From the NCBI RefSeq assembly GCF_007558825.1, contig NZ_VLTK01000003.1, positions 372,001 through 436,000 of the forward strand: 64,000 bases of DNA, read 5' to 3'. The position numbers were made by a program, and so were the translations under genes. The stretch is from Brevibacterium aurantiacum. GTDB lineage: Bacteria; Actinomycetota; Actinomycetes; Actinomycetales; Brevibacteriaceae. This document shows positions 42,695-51,596 of this stretch, piece after piece (positions within the stretch are counted from its first letter, which is position 1; each line of letters opens with the position of its first letter). The notes beneath the pieces are model-generated. The model had not been told where the DNA came from, made no database searches, and saw only the letters and a list, made by a program, of their open reading frames with translations.

Positions 42695-44478
42695 CAGGCC
42701 TCGGCGTCGTCGTCTTCCGGTTCGAAGTCCACGCCGGCCTCGGCACGCTGTGCGTCGGTGATCGGTGCGGGAGCCTGGGTGAGCGGATCGTATCCGGCAC
42801 CCGTCTTCGGGAAGGCGATGACTTCGCGGATCGAGTCGACCCCGGCGAGCAGGGACACGATGCGGTCCCAGCCGAAGGCGATGCCTCCGTGCGGGGGTGC
42901 GCCGAACTTGAAGGCTTCGAGGAGGAAGCCGAACTTCTCCTGTGCGTCTTCCTCGGAGATGCCCATGATCTTGAACACCCGTTCCTGGACGTCCTTGCGG
43001 TGGATGCGGATCGAACCTCCGCCGATCTCGTTTCCGTTGCAGACGATGTCGTAGGCGTAGGCCAGGGCAGCACCCGGGTCGGATTCCAGGGTGTCGAGGA
43101 ATTCCGGCTTCGGAGCGGTGAAGGCGTGGTGGACAGCGGTCCATGATCCTTCACCGACAGCGACGTCGCCTGCGGCCTGAGCCGCTGCTGCGGATTCGAA
43201 GAGCGGTGCATCGACGACCCACACGAAGGCCCAGTCGCCTTCTTTGATGAGTCCTGTGCGTTCGGCGATCTCGTTGCGGGCGGCGCCCAGGAGAGCACGT
43301 GAGCTCGCAGGGTCACCGGCGGCGAAGAAGATCGCGTCACCGGGGGTGGCTCCTGCGGCGTCGACGAGGCCTGCCTTCTCCTCATCGGAGATGTTCTTGG
43401 CCACGGGACCGGTCAGGGTGCCGTCTTCGGCCACGAGCACGTAGGCCAGGCCTTTGGCGCCGCGCTGCTTGGCCCAGTCCTGCCAGGCGTCGAGCTGACG
43501 ACGAGGCAGTGAGCCGCCGCCGGGGTAGACGACCGAGCCGACGTAGTCGGACTGGAAGACCCGGAACGGGGTGTCCTGGAAGAATTCGGTGAGGTTGTGC
43601 AGTTCGAGCTCGAAGCGAAGGTCGGGCTTGTCGCTGCCGTACTTCTCCATCGCCTCGGCGTAGGTGATGTGCGGGATCGGCGTGGTGATCTCGTGTCCGA
43701 TGAGCTTCCACAGAGCCACGAGGATCTTCTCGGCAAGCTCGATGATGTCGTCCTGCTCGACGAAGGAGGCTTCGATGTCGAGCTGGGTGAACTCGGGCTG
43801 ACGGTCCGCGCGGAAATCCTCGTCACGGTAGCAGCGTGCCAGCTGGTAGTAGCGTTCCATGCCGGCCACCTGCAGAAGTTGCTTGAACAGCTGCGGTGAC
43901 TGCGGCAGGGCGTACCAGGAACCGGGCTGCAGGCGTGCGGGGACGAGGAAGTCGCGGGCGCCTTCAGGGGTGGACCGGGTCAGGGTCGGGGTCTCGATCT
44001 CGAGGAATTCCTGCTCGTCGAGGACAGTGCGGGCTGCCTTGTTCGCGGCCGATCGCAGACGCATGGTGGAAGCCGGACCGGACCGACGCAGGTCGAGGTA
44101 CCGGTAGCGCAGGCGGGTCTCCTCGCCGACGGTGCCGGCGTCTTCGGCGTGGTCGGAGACCTGGAAGGGCAGCGCCTCGGCGAGGCTGAGGATCTCGACG
44201 TTCGTGTCGATGACCTCGATGTCACCAGTGGGCAGGTTGGCGTTGGTGTTGCCCTCGGGACGCAGGGACACGGTGCCGGTGACCTTGACGACGGATTCGT
44301 TGCGCAGCGAGTGCGCATCGTCCTCACGGACGACGACCTGGACGATGCCCGAAGCGTCACGCAGATCGATGAAGGCGACACCTCCGTGATCGCGACGACG
44401 GTCGACCCACCCGGTCAGGGTGACGGTCTGTCCTGCGTGTGAGGCTCGCAGGCTTCCGGTTTTGTGGCTTCGCAGCAC
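42694..44478 (-). CDS. aspS: Aspartyl-tRNA synthetase
   Basis: A 594-aa bacterial-type class IIb synthetase. The anticodon OB-fold has [23 protein letters not shown]; motif 2 lies at [25 protein letters not shown] (split), the GAD insertion domain in the middle, and motif 3 is [15 protein letters not shown]. Whether it is discriminating cannot be decided without gatCAB context. The start is GTG at 44478 with AAAGGAG seven bases upstream. The promoter may use TATCAT on the minus strand near 44527. Confidence 0.97.
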   Translation of the reverse strand: MLRSHKTGSLRASHAGQTVTLTGWVDRRRDHGGVAFIDLRDASGIVQVVVREDDAHSLRNESVVKVTGTVSLRPEGNTNANLPTGDIEVIDTNVEILSLAEALPFQVSDHAEDAGTVGEETRLRYRYLDLRRSGPASTMRLRSAANKAARTVLDEQEFLEIETPTLTRSTPEGARDFLVPARLQPGSWYALPQSPQLFKQLLQVAGMERYYQLARCYRDEDFRADRQPEFTQLDIEASFVEQDDIIELAEKILVALWKLIGHEITTPIPHITYAEAMEKYGSDKPDLRFELELHNLTEFFQDTPFRVFQSDYVGSVVYPGGGSLPRRQLDAWQDWAKQRGAKGLAYVLVAEDGTLTGPVAKNISDEEKAGLVDAAGATPGDAIFFAAGDPASSRALLGAARNEIAERTGLIKEGDWAFVWVVDAPLFESAAAAQAAGDVAVGEGSWTAVHHAFTAPKPEFLDTLESDPGAALAYAYDIVCNGNEIGGGSIRIHRKDVQERVFKIMGISEEDAQEKFGFLLEAFKFGAPPHGGIAFGWDRIVSLLAGVDSIREVIAFPKTGAGYDPLTQAPAPITDAQRAEAGVDFEPEDDDAEA

Positions 44479-44495
44479 CTAGGGCTCCTTTACGA

Positions 44496-44519
44496 TGTTT
44501 ATGTGGCAGCGCGTGAACA
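44496..44519. promoter_or_regulatory. Candidate ArsR operator between aspS and arsR
   Basis: tgtttatg (44496-44503) and cgtgaaca (44512-44519) form an imperfect inverted repeat (6 of 8 bases) with an 8-bp spacer, in the divergent promoter region. ArsR/SmtB proteins often bind TGAA-type inverted repeats. This is suggestive only. Confidence 0.3.
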
Positions 44520-44597
44520 ATGATAGTCGCTCGCCAGTGGAATACCGGCATGGCCCACTGCAGGTCATCTGCCGCGGGCGACGAGGAAGAGGATCAC

Positions 44598-44972
44598 ATG
44601 AGCACAAGTGGCACGGGCACGGAGGATCCGGGCTCGGATGTGGGAACCGACCCCACCTCCGCGCAGGTCGAGGTGGCCGCGGAGACCTTTCGCATGCTCG
44701 CCTCCGGGACTCGCCTCCGTCTGGTCTGGACGTTGGTCAATCAGGAGCTCGATGTCTCTTCCCTCGCCGAGGCGATCGGTGCGGCTGTACCCACCGTTAG
44801 TCAGCATCTGGCGAAGATGAGATTGGCGGGCCTGATCTCGTCTCGCCGGGACGGGCGCCGGATCTTCTACACCGTCGACGATCCGCACGTGGTCTCAATG
44901 GTGCGCGAGATCTTCGATCACATCGCCCCCGACGGATCGTTGGCACCCGACCCGCCCGCGAGCGGCTCCTGA
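44598..44972 (+). CDS. ArsR/SmtB-family transcriptional regulator with alpha-5-like ligands
   Basis: A 124-aa winged-helix repressor. The recognition helix is AAVPTVSQHLAKMRLAGLI, the wing SSRRDGRRIFYTVDD. It has no cysteine, so an arsenic or cadmium alpha-3 site is excluded. The C-terminal helix DDPHVVSMVREIFDH keeps Asp-x-His-x10-His, three of the four ligands of the alpha-5 site of Zn/Co/Ni sensors such as CzrA and NmtR; the fourth position is Pro. The ATG at 44598 follows GAGGA. It is divergent from aspS and has no metal transporter beside it. Confidence 0.88.
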   Translation: MSTSGTGTEDPGSDVGTDPTSAQVEVAAETFRMLASGTRLRLVWTLVNQELDVSSLAEAIGAAVPTVSQHLAKMRLAGLISSRRDGRRIFYTVDDPHVVSMVREIFDHIAPDGSLAPDPPASGS

Positions 44973-44980
44973 CACTGGGC

Positions 44981-45040
44981 AGCGGCTTCACACCTGGGCC
45001 CAGGCAGGATAGAGGCTTCACACCTGGGCTCAGTCAGGAT
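44981..45040. repeat. 30-bp tandem repeat between convergent arsR and hisS
   Basis: Two end-to-end units (44981-45010, 45011-45040) sharing ggcttcacacctgggc and a caggat end, with three mismatches. The first unit contains a 12-bp palindrome cctgggcccagg. It lies between the two convergent 3' ends and may work as a shared terminator, but has no T tract. Confidence 0.7.
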
Positions 45041-45055
45041 TCGGTCGGAACGATC

Positions 45056-46390
45056 TCAGTCCCGGTACACCAGTGGCTTACGGTCGGCAGCGACAGGCTC
45101 CCATGTCTGCGGGTTCGCCGGAGCCTGCTCCCCGGAGCGGATGTCCTTGATTTCGTGACCACTCTCACCTTCGGTGAACCACACGAAGGGGATACCCCGA
45201 CGTTCGGCGTAGCGAATCTGCTTTCCGAACTTCGCAGCACTCGGTGAGACCTCACAGGCGATGTCACGGGCACGCAGAGCGGTGGCAACCGCATCGGCTT
45301 CACCGCGCTTGTCCTCATCCGTCACAGCGACGACCACAGCCGACGGTGTTCCACGCGTGGCCTTGATGCCGCTGTCGGCATCGAGGATGAAGGCCATGAG
45401 CCGCGAGACGCCGATCGACATCCCAACACCGGGGTAGCTCTTCTTACCCACAGTCACGAGCGAATCGTAGCGACCGCCTGAGGCCACCGATCCGAGTTCT
45501 TCGTGTCCGATCAGCTGCGTCTCGTAGACGGCTCCTGTGTAATAGTCGAGTCCACGTGCGATCTTCAGCTGCGCCACAACGACGCCGGGTGCTCGCTCGT
45601 GGGCGGCGCGAAGCATCGTCGTCAGAGAGTCGAGACCCTCGTCGAGCAGGGGGTGTTCGACGCCGAGCGCACGCACGTCGTCCGCGAAGTCCGGCGAATC
45701 CGATTCGATCGCGGCCAGTGCGAGGCACAGTCGCTGCTGCTCCTCGTCGGCCTCGGCTTCCGCAGCCAACAGTTTGCCCACCTCGGCGGGACCGATCTTG
45801 TCGTACTTGTCGAGGCAGCGCAGGACGGCCTGGATGTTGGTGAGTCCGATGCCACGCGCGAACCCTTCGAGGAGCCTGCGATCGTTGACCACGATCTTGA
45901 CCCCGGGCACGCCCAGTGGGGCCAGCCGGCTGAAGGCGTCGGCGACGGCGAGTGGAATCTCAACTTCGAAGTGTCCGGGCAGCTCCGCCTCGGCGACGAC
46001 GTCGATATCGGCCTGGATGAACTCGCGGTACCGGCCCTGTTGGGGGCGTTCACCGCGCCACACCGGCTGGATTCGAGCGGCTTTGAACGGGAAGGAGAGT
46101 TCGTTCGCGTTGTCGGCGATGAACCGCGCCAGGGGCACAGTGAGGTCGAAGTGCAGCCCCAGCGGATTGCGCTCGGTGCCCTCGGAGTGCAGGCGGCTGA
46201 CAGCGAAGATCTCTTTGTCGATCTCTCCGTCCTTGGCGAGCTGGCTGATCGGCTCGACTGCACGGTGGTTGAGTGCCGAGTATCCATGCAGCGCGAAGGT
46301 GTGTTCGAGGACGTCGATGATCGACCTCTCGATTACGCGCTCTGCTGGAAGTCGTTCCGGGAAACCGGACAGTCGGGCTGACTTCGCCAT
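45056..46390 (-). CDS. hisS: Histidyl-tRNA synthetase
   Basis: A 444-aa class II synthetase. Motif 2 region is VWRGERPQQGRYREFIQADIDVV (split), the His-specific signatures are KIARGLDYYTGAVYET and VASGGRYDSLV, and GMSIGVSRLMAFIL is motif 3. The C-terminal anticodon domain begins near TPSAVVVAVTDED. The frame runs to 46672 within the next gene, but the ATG at 46390 has AAGGAG four bases upstream and fits the family start. The 88-nt leader contains a tcggttc/gaaccga hairpin but no T-box. Confidence 0.96.
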   Translation of the reverse strand: MAKSARLSGFPERLPAERVIERSIIDVLEHTFALHGYSALNHRAVEPISQLAKDGEIDKEIFAVSRLHSEGTERNPLGLHFDLTVPLARFIADNANELSFPFKAARIQPVWRGERPQQGRYREFIQADIDVVAEAELPGHFEVEIPLAVADAFSRLAPLGVPGVKIVVNDRRLLEGFARGIGLTNIQAVLRCLDKYDKIGPAEVGKLLAAEAEADEEQQRLCLALAAIESDSPDFADDVRALGVEHPLLDEGLDSLTTMLRAAHERAPGVVVAQLKIARGLDYYTGAVYETQLIGHEELGSVASGGRYDSLVTVGKKSYPGVGMSIGVSRLMAFILDADSGIKATRGTPSAVVVAVTDEDKRGEADAVATALRARDIACEVSPSAAKFGKQIRYAERRGIPFVWFTEGESGHEIKDIRSGEQAPANPQTWEPVAADRKPLVYRD

Positions 46391-46478
46391 TGTTCTCCTT
46401 GGTGCTCTTCGTCTCTGATGGGTGTTGTAGTACCTGGTGGGTGTTGGTCGGTTCGTCTCGCTCGGAACCGATTCGTCT

Positions 46479-47123
46479 CTAGAAGAACGGGTTCGTCGCC
46501 AGCTCGTGGCCGACTCGGGAGCCTGGACCGTGTCCAGGATAGATGGGAACGTCGGGCAGCATCGCGAAGGCTCGCAGTGATTCTGCCATCGCCGAAGCGT
46601 CTCCCCCTGGCAGGTCGACGCGTCCGATCGCTCCGGCGAAGACCACATCGCCGGTGAAGATGATCTCCTCACCGTCGGCCTGCACCCGCAGCAGGGTCGA
46701 ACCTTCCGTGTGTCCGGGTGCGGCCACAGCAGTGATCGTCAACCCTGCGACCTCCACCGTCTGCGCGTCGATCAGCGCGTTGACCTTGGGCGCTGACCAA
46801 TCCTTGACGAGCGGTTCGAGCATCTGGGCGAACTGAGGGCTGAGAGTCTCGGCGGGCTTGTCCAAGCGATAACGGTCGGTATCGCCCAGGTAGACAGGCA
46901 CATTCCAGCGGGACAGGACGTTGGTCAGTCCGAGGATGTGGTCGGGGTGACCGTGGGTGAGGAAGATGGCCCGAGGCACCAGATTCTCTTCGTCCACGAT
47001 CTCGTCGAGACCGGGTGCACAGTCGAAACCTGAGTCGACGAAGATGGCATCGTCGTGGCCTTCGGCACGCACGGCGTAGCAGTTGACTTCGAGAAATTCG
47101 GCGCGGGTCACAAATACATCCAT
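46479..47123 (-). CDS. Metallo-beta-lactamase-fold hydrolase (glyoxalase II-like)
   Basis: A 214-aa MBL-fold enzyme with the metal motif FLTHGHPDHILGLTNV (HxHxDH), VAAPGHTEGSTLLRV, IFTGDVVFAGAIGRVDLPGG and YPGHGPGSRVG. It resembles hydroxyacylglutathione hydrolases, and the actual thiol ester substrate is unknown. It lies upstream of hisS in the same direction, a pairing common in Actinobacteria. The ATG at 47123 has no ribosome-binding site; a TAGACT box ends 6 nt before it, suggesting a leaderless mRNA. Confidence 0.9.
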   Translation of the reverse strand: MDVFVTRAEFLEVNCYAVRAEGHDDAIFVDSGFDCAPGLDEIVDEENLVPRAIFLTHGHPDHILGLTNVLSRWNVPVYLGDTDRYRLDKPAETLSPQFAQMLEPLVKDWSAPKVNALIDAQTVEVAGLTITAVAAPGHTEGSTLLRVQADGEEIIFTGDVVFAGAIGRVDLPGGDASAMAESLRAFAMLPDVPIYPGHGPGSRVGHELATNPFF

Positions 47124-47129
47124 GCTCAA

Positions 47130-47135
47130 AGTCTA
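47130..47135 (-). promoter_or_regulatory. -10 element of leaderless MBL-hydrolase promoter
   Basis: TAGACT on the minus strand is followed by six bases and then the ATG at 47123, the spacing expected when transcription starts at the first base of the start codon. Absence of a ribosome-binding site supports this. Confidence 0.45.
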
Positions 47136-47242
47136 TCCAGAGCATGGGGCTTGGTTATGCTGGGATAACGTCAATCAGGAAATCGAGTGATCTGCAGGCA
47201 CAGAGTCCCGCAGGTTCGACCGATGGAAACAAGGTGAGAATC

Positions 47243-48595
47243 ATGTCGACCCCGACCCCGAAGCCGGTCCCGCGCCCGTCCTCTCTGCCCCGTCCACAGG
47301 CGGCTCAGACCGTGACCGGGACTACCGTTGATCATGATGCGGAAGTCCGGCGCGCAATCGAGCACGGTCGCGCTGACCAGGAAGGCAATGTCTTCGTCGT
47401 CACTGCCGACGGCGAGCGTGCGGTCGGGCAGTATCCCGATGCCGGCCCTGAGGAAGCCTTGGAGTACTTCGCAAAGAAGTACGTCGACCTGGTGGAGAAC
47501 GCAGCACTTCTCCGCAATCGTCTGTCCGCCGGTGCTCCCGGTCGCGACGTGTCCTCTGCTGCGAAGACCCTGCAGGAGACCCTGCCGGAGGCCAATGTCG
47601 TCGGCGATCTCAAGGGCCTCTCTGCCACCTTGGATACCCTGATCTCGGATGCGCAGGCCACCGAGTCGAAGCAGGCTGCCCGTGCGGAAGCAGCCAAGCT
47701 CGAGGCCGCACAGGAACGCGAAGAGATCGTCGCCGAGGCTGAATCGCTGGCCAAGCGCGATCCCGCGAAGATCCAGTGGAAGCAGTCCGGGGCACGTCTG
47801 CGTGAGCTCTTCGGTCAGTGGAAGGACATGCAGCGCAGCGGTCCCAGACTGCCGCGTGCCGTGGACCAGGAGCTGTGGGGCCGCTTCTCGCAGGCTCGGA
47901 ACACGTTCGAGCACAAGCGCAAGGAATTCTTTGCAGAGCTCGACAAGCAGAATTCCGAAGGCAAGCGGATCAAGGAGAAGCTCGTTGCCGAGGCGGAATC
48001 GCTGACCGACTCGACCGACTTCCGCAATGTGTCGCAGAAGTACAAAGACCTCATGAACCAGTGGAAGAAAGCTCCGCGTGCCTCGCGCAAGGACGATGAT
48101 GCTCTCTGGGCGCGCTTTCGTGCCGCCCAGGACGTCTTCTTCGCAGCTCGAGATGCAGAGAATGCTGCCGTCGACGAGGAGTACAAGGGCAACCTTGAGG
48201 CCAAAGAGGAGATCTTGGCCAGGGCGCAGGGTCTGCTGCCGATCGGTGATATTGCCGTGGCGAAGAAGGAACTGCGCGTCATTCAGGACGAGTGGGAGGC
48301 TGCCGGCAAGGTGCCTCGGGCCGACGTGTCCCGCATGGAGAACGGGCTGCGTGATGTCGAACGCGCCCTCTCCGATGCCGAGAACGCCGAATGGAAGCGC
48401 AGCAACCCGGAGACCAAGGCACGCACGTCCGGTGCGCTGAGCCAGCTCGACGACTCGATCACCGAACTGGAACAGAAGTACGAGAAGGCGAAGGCCGGTG
48501 GCGACGAGAAGGCCGTCGCTGAAGCACAGTCGGCACTCGACGCACGTCGGGCCTGGCGAGACCAGCTGGCTCAGACAGCTGCCGAACTGGGCTGA
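47243..48595 (+). CDS. DUF349-domain coiled-coil protein
   Basis: A 450-aa mostly helical, charged protein with tandem DUF349-type repeats, each with a WK..G.....D.LW.RF..A signature: GQWKDMQRSGPR..LWGRFSQARNTF, then MNQWKKAPRAS..ALWARFRAAQDVFF, plus a shorter C-terminal copy DEWEAAGKVPRADVSRME. The N-terminus (1-40) is Pro-rich. Function is unknown in bacteria. It is divergent from the MBL-hydrolase gene with a 119-nt shared promoter region. The ATG at 47243 is chosen because GGTGAGAA precedes it; the frame to 47144 is not needed. Confidence 0.88.
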   Translation: MSTPTPKPVPRPSSLPRPQAAQTVTGTTVDHDAEVRRAIEHGRADQEGNVFVVTADGERAVGQYPDAGPEEALEYFAKKYVDLVENAALLRNRLSAGAPGRDVSSAAKTLQETLPEANVVGDLKGLSATLDTLISDAQATESKQAARAEAAKLEAAQEREEIVAEAESLAKRDPAKIQWKQSGARLRELFGQWKDMQRSGPRLPRAVDQELWGRFSQARNTFEHKRKEFFAELDKQNSEGKRIKEKLVAEAESLTDSTDFRNVSQKYKDLMNQWKKAPRASRKDDDALWARFRAAQDVFFAARDAENAAVDEEYKGNLEAKEEILARAQGLLPIGDIAVAKKELRVIQDEWEAAGKVPRADVSRMENGLRDVERALSDAENAEWKRSNPETKARTSGALSQLDDSITELEQKYEKAKAGGDEKAVAEAQSALDARRAWRDQLAQTAAELG

Positions 48596-48663
48596 CGGGG
48601 CTTCCACAGCCTGGCGACCATGAGTCGCGGTTTATCCACAGATCGGATCTTCGGTATTGAACA

Positions 48664-48700
48664 CGCCTCCATACAGCGCAATAGTTGCTGTATGGAGGCG
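48664..48700. promoter_or_regulatory. Perfect 13-bp palindrome overlapping start of AbiEi-like gene
   Basis: cgcctccatacag (48664-48676) and its exact complement (48688-48700) flank 11 nt that can extend the stem by three more pairs. The right arm contains a GGAGG sequence and both possible ATG codons lie in or directly after it. It could be a protein operator (autoregulation) or an RNA hairpin that hides the translation start. Confidence 0.8.
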
Positions 48701-49252
48701 ATGTTTCATCTGCGCGACTACAGCTATGAGCACCTCACCGAACTGACGCTGGACGGACTGCTGACGCGGCTGACCGAGTCCACATGGGTCCGCAAGGGCG
48801 CTGTGCTCAGCTCAGAGGACCGCATGGCGGCGCTGCGGGCGCAGATCCCACCTCGTCTTGTGCTCTCCCATGACATCGCGTGGTGGGTTCACACCGGCCT
48901 TGGCAGAGCTCCGAGTCCGCTGACGTTCATCACCTATCCGAGGCGGCGCTACGTCGACAGCTGCGACGTCGTCGTCCATGAACTCACCATTGCGCGGAAC
49001 GAATGGGAACTGATCAGCGATCTGCCCATCACTACGGAGGACAGAACGCTCTACGACCTGCTGGTCCCCCACCTGCGCACCCCCGATGAACGTTCGGCCC
49101 AGGTCGTGAAGAACCTCATCGACGAACTTCCCGCAAGAGCCAGACAACGGTTCCGCATGTATCTGGCGGAGATGTCCCGCAGGCCATATGTCGCCCACAT
49201 GCGAACCGTCTTCGAGCGGACCTGTGCCGCATCAGACCGCGATAGACGCTGA
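48692..49252 (+). CDS. AbiEi-like / orphan antitoxin-fold protein
   Basis: A 186-aa protein of uncertain function. The middle part LVLSHDIAWWVHTGLGRAPSPLTFI followed by VVVHELTIARNEWELI and LPITTEDRTLYDLL follows the pattern of AbiEi-type antitoxin C-terminal domains (SH..AA..HG... , H...L, T...RTL.DL), preceded by a short region that could form a winged helix. No AbiEii-type nucleotidyltransferase toxin is adjacent. Start may be ATG 48692 or 48701; both touch the palindrome. It lies between the DUF349 gene and the convergent rel gene. Identification rests on pattern resemblance only. Confidence 0.6.
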   Translation: MEAMFHLRDYSYEHLTELTLDGLLTRLTESTWVRKGAVLSSEDRMAALRAQIPPRLVLSHDIAWWVHTGLGRAPSPLTFITYPRRRYVDSCDVVVHELTIARNEWELISDLPITTEDRTLYDLLVPHLRTPDERSAQVVKNLIDELPARARQRFRMYLAEMSRRPYVAHMRTVFERTCAASDRDRR

Positions 49253-49282
49253 CCTAGTGCGGCAGTCTGAATCCGGTCGCCC

Positions 49283-51580
49283 TCAGCCCCCGGCGATGCG
49301 GTAGACGTCGAAGACCCCTTCGACCTTGCGAACTGCCGAGAGTACGGTATCGAGATGGCTGGCGTCGCTCATCTCGAAGACGAACTTCGACTGGGCAACT
49401 CGAGCCCGTGACGTAGCAACCGAGGCGGACAGGATGTTGACGTGAGTCTCGGTGAGGACCTTCGTGATGTCCGAGAGCAGACCTGAGCGGTCCAAGGCCT
49501 CGACCTGGATCTGAACGAGGTAGATTCCGCTGGTCGTCTCGCCCCAGGAGACATCGACCATCCGCTCAGGCTCCCGCTCGAGGGACGCGATGTTGGGGCA
49601 GTCCACACGGTGAACGGAGACTCCCGAACCACGCGTGACGAAACCGAGGATCTCATCACCTGGCACCGGCGTGCAGCAGCGGGCGAGTTTCACCAGGACG
49701 TCGTCGACGCCTTTGACTGTGACTCCCCCGGACGAGGAATGATGGCCCGAGGACTGACCAGTGCGATTGCGCGGTGACGGTGGCAGAACCGTCTCTTCGT
49801 TGTCGTCTCCAACTTCTTTTGCCAGCAGATCAACGACGTGGGCGGCCGAGCTCACGCCGTTGCCGATCGCAGCGTAGAGCGCGGTGACATCGGGCAGGCG
49901 CAGCTCAGTGGCCACAACCTGCAGCGCTTCCTGACTCATCAGCGCCGAGGCGGAGAGCGTGTGACGACGCATTGCCCGAGCCAGCTGCTCGCGACCGTTC
50001 TCGATCGCCTCTTCGCGGCGTTCTTTGGAGAACCATTGGCGGATCTTGCTGCGTGCGCGAGGGCTCTTGACGAAGCCCAACCAGTCACGGCTGGGGCCTG
50101 CGTTCTCATCTTTCGAGGTGAAGACTTCGACCGAGTCGCCGTTCTTCAGCTCGGTGTCGAGCGCGACGAGACGACCATTGACCCGGGCGCCCATGGTCTT
50201 GTGCCCGACCTCGGTGTGAACCGCATACGAGAAGTCGACGGGAGTCGCCCCTGCCGGCAGGCTCATCACGTCACCCTTGGGGGTGAAGACGTAGACTTCT
50301 TTCGAATTCACTTCATAACGGAGGTTGTCGAGGAACTCATCGGGGTCGCTGACCTCGCGCTGCCATTCCAGCAGCTGACGCAGCCATGCTGCGTCATCAA
50401 CTTCGCCGTCATCTGAGACTTTGACCGACCGTGCGGTATTCGACGTAGCGGCCTTCGACGCGTTGCGGCGATCCTTGTACTTCCAGTGGGCGGCGACGCC
50501 GAATTCTGCGCGTCGGTCCATTTCGTGGGTTCGGATCTGGATCTCCACGGGTTTCCCGTTCGGTCCGATCACCGTCGTATGCAGGCTCTGGTACATGTTG
50601 TACTTCGGCATCGCGATGTAGTCTTTGAATCGGCCGGGGACAGGATTCCACCGCGCATGGACGATCCCCAGCGTGGCGTAGCACTCGCGAACGGTCTCGA
50701 CGAGGACGCGAACCCCGACGAGGTCATAGATGTCGGCGAATTCGTGACCGCCGACGACCATCTTCTGATAGATCGAGTAATAGTGCTTCGGTCGCCCTGT
50801 GATCGCGGCTTCGATGTTTGACTGCCCGAGCTCCGATTGGAGTTCGCTGGAGACCGTGGCCAGATACTTCTCACGTTGGGGTGCCCTATCGGCGACGAGT
50901 CTCACCACTTCGTCGTAGACCTTCGGGTGGAGAACCTGGAAGGACAGGTCCTCGAGTTCCCACTTGATCGTGTTCATGCCGAGGCGGTGAGCCAATGGGG
51001 CATAGATCTCGAGGGTCTCACGAGCCTTCTTCGTACTCGATGAGGCGGGTACGAAACGCCAGGTGCGGGCGTTGTGAAGACGGTCTGCAAGTTTGATGAC
51101 GAGGACACGGATGTCCTTGGCCATGGCCACGATCATCTTCCGCACGGTCTCCGACTGCGCGGCCTGGCCGTAGGTGAGTTTGTCGAGCTTCGTCACCCCG
51201 TCGACCATCGCGGAGACTTCGGGACCGAACTCCTCGGTGAGTTCCTTCAAGGAGTAGGAGGTGTCTTCGACGGTGTCGTGAAGCAGCGCGGCGGCGAGGG
51301 TAACCGGCAGCATGCCGATCTCAGCCAAGATCGTGGCCACGGCCACGGGGTGCGTGATGTAGTCATCACCCGACCTGCGGGTCTGACCGCGGTGAGCCTG
51401 TTCTGCGACCTTATACGCCCGGACCACCAGATCGATGTCGGCTTTCGGGTGATTAGACTGCAGAGCCCTGATCATCGGACCGAGGACACGTGGGTAGCCA
51501 GGGTTGTTCTGCGCCCTGGCCGCCCACCATGCTAAGCGGGAGATGCCTCGCGGACGGCGCGAATCGGCGGAAGAAGCCAT
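49283..51580 (-). CDS. rel: Bifunctional (p)ppGpp synthetase/hydrolase Rel
   Basis: A 765-aa stringent-response enzyme. The hydrolase HD domain is intact: [22 protein letters not shown] at 101-106 and [13 protein letters not shown] near 163-175. The synthetase domain has [24 protein letters not shown] and [21 protein letters not shown]; its RFKD (317-320) is the RXKD variant of bifunctional Rel enzymes. TGS ([22 protein letters not shown] split), zinc-finger and ACT domains ([19 protein letters not shown]) follow. It is 16 nt after secF, and apt, often found between them, is absent. Confidence 0.97.
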   Translation of the reverse strand: MASSADSRRPRGISRLAWWAARAQNNPGYPRVLGPMIRALQSNHPKADIDLVVRAYKVAEQAHRGQTRRSGDDYITHPVAVATILAEIGMLPVTLAAALLHDTVEDTSYSLKELTEEFGPEVSAMVDGVTKLDKLTYGQAAQSETVRKMIVAMAKDIRVLVIKLADRLHNARTWRFVPASSSTKKARETLEIYAPLAHRLGMNTIKWELEDLSFQVLHPKVYDEVVRLVADRAPQREKYLATVSSELQSELGQSNIEAAITGRPKHYYSIYQKMVVGGHEFADIYDLVGVRVLVETVRECYATLGIVHARWNPVPGRFKDYIAMPKYNMYQSLHTTVIGPNGKPVEIQIRTHEMDRRAEFGVAAHWKYKDRRNASKAATSNTARSVKVSDDGEVDDAAWLRQLLEWQREVSDPDEFLDNLRYEVNSKEVYVFTPKGDVMSLPAGATPVDFSYAVHTEVGHKTMGARVNGRLVALDTELKNGDSVEVFTSKDENAGPSRDWLGFVKSPRARSKIRQWFSKERREEAIENGREQLARAMRRHTLSASALMSQEALQVVATELRLPDVTALYAAIGNGVSSAAHVVDLLAKEVGDDNEETVLPPSPRNRTGQSSGHHSSSGGVTVKGVDDVLVKLARCCTPVPGDEILGFVTRGSGVSVHRVDCPNIASLEREPERMVDVSWGETTSGIYLVQIQVEALDRSGLLSDITKVLTETHVNILSASVATSRARVAQSKFVFEMSDASHLDTVLSAVRKVEGVFDVYRIAGG

Positions 51581-51596
51581 GACATCCCCTTTCTGC

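Noticed and set aside
44479..44597. T-box or other tRNA-sensing leader before aspS (also checked hisS and alaS)
   Set aside because: No T-box sequence or specifier-loop layout is visible in any of the three leaders.
47171..48607. 478-codon minus-strand open frame
   Set aside because: Antisense to the DUF349 gene, which has family repeats and a proper start.
48632..48640. Replication origin
   Set aside because: Only one DnaA box, no AT-rich unwinding region and no dnaA/dnaN nearby.
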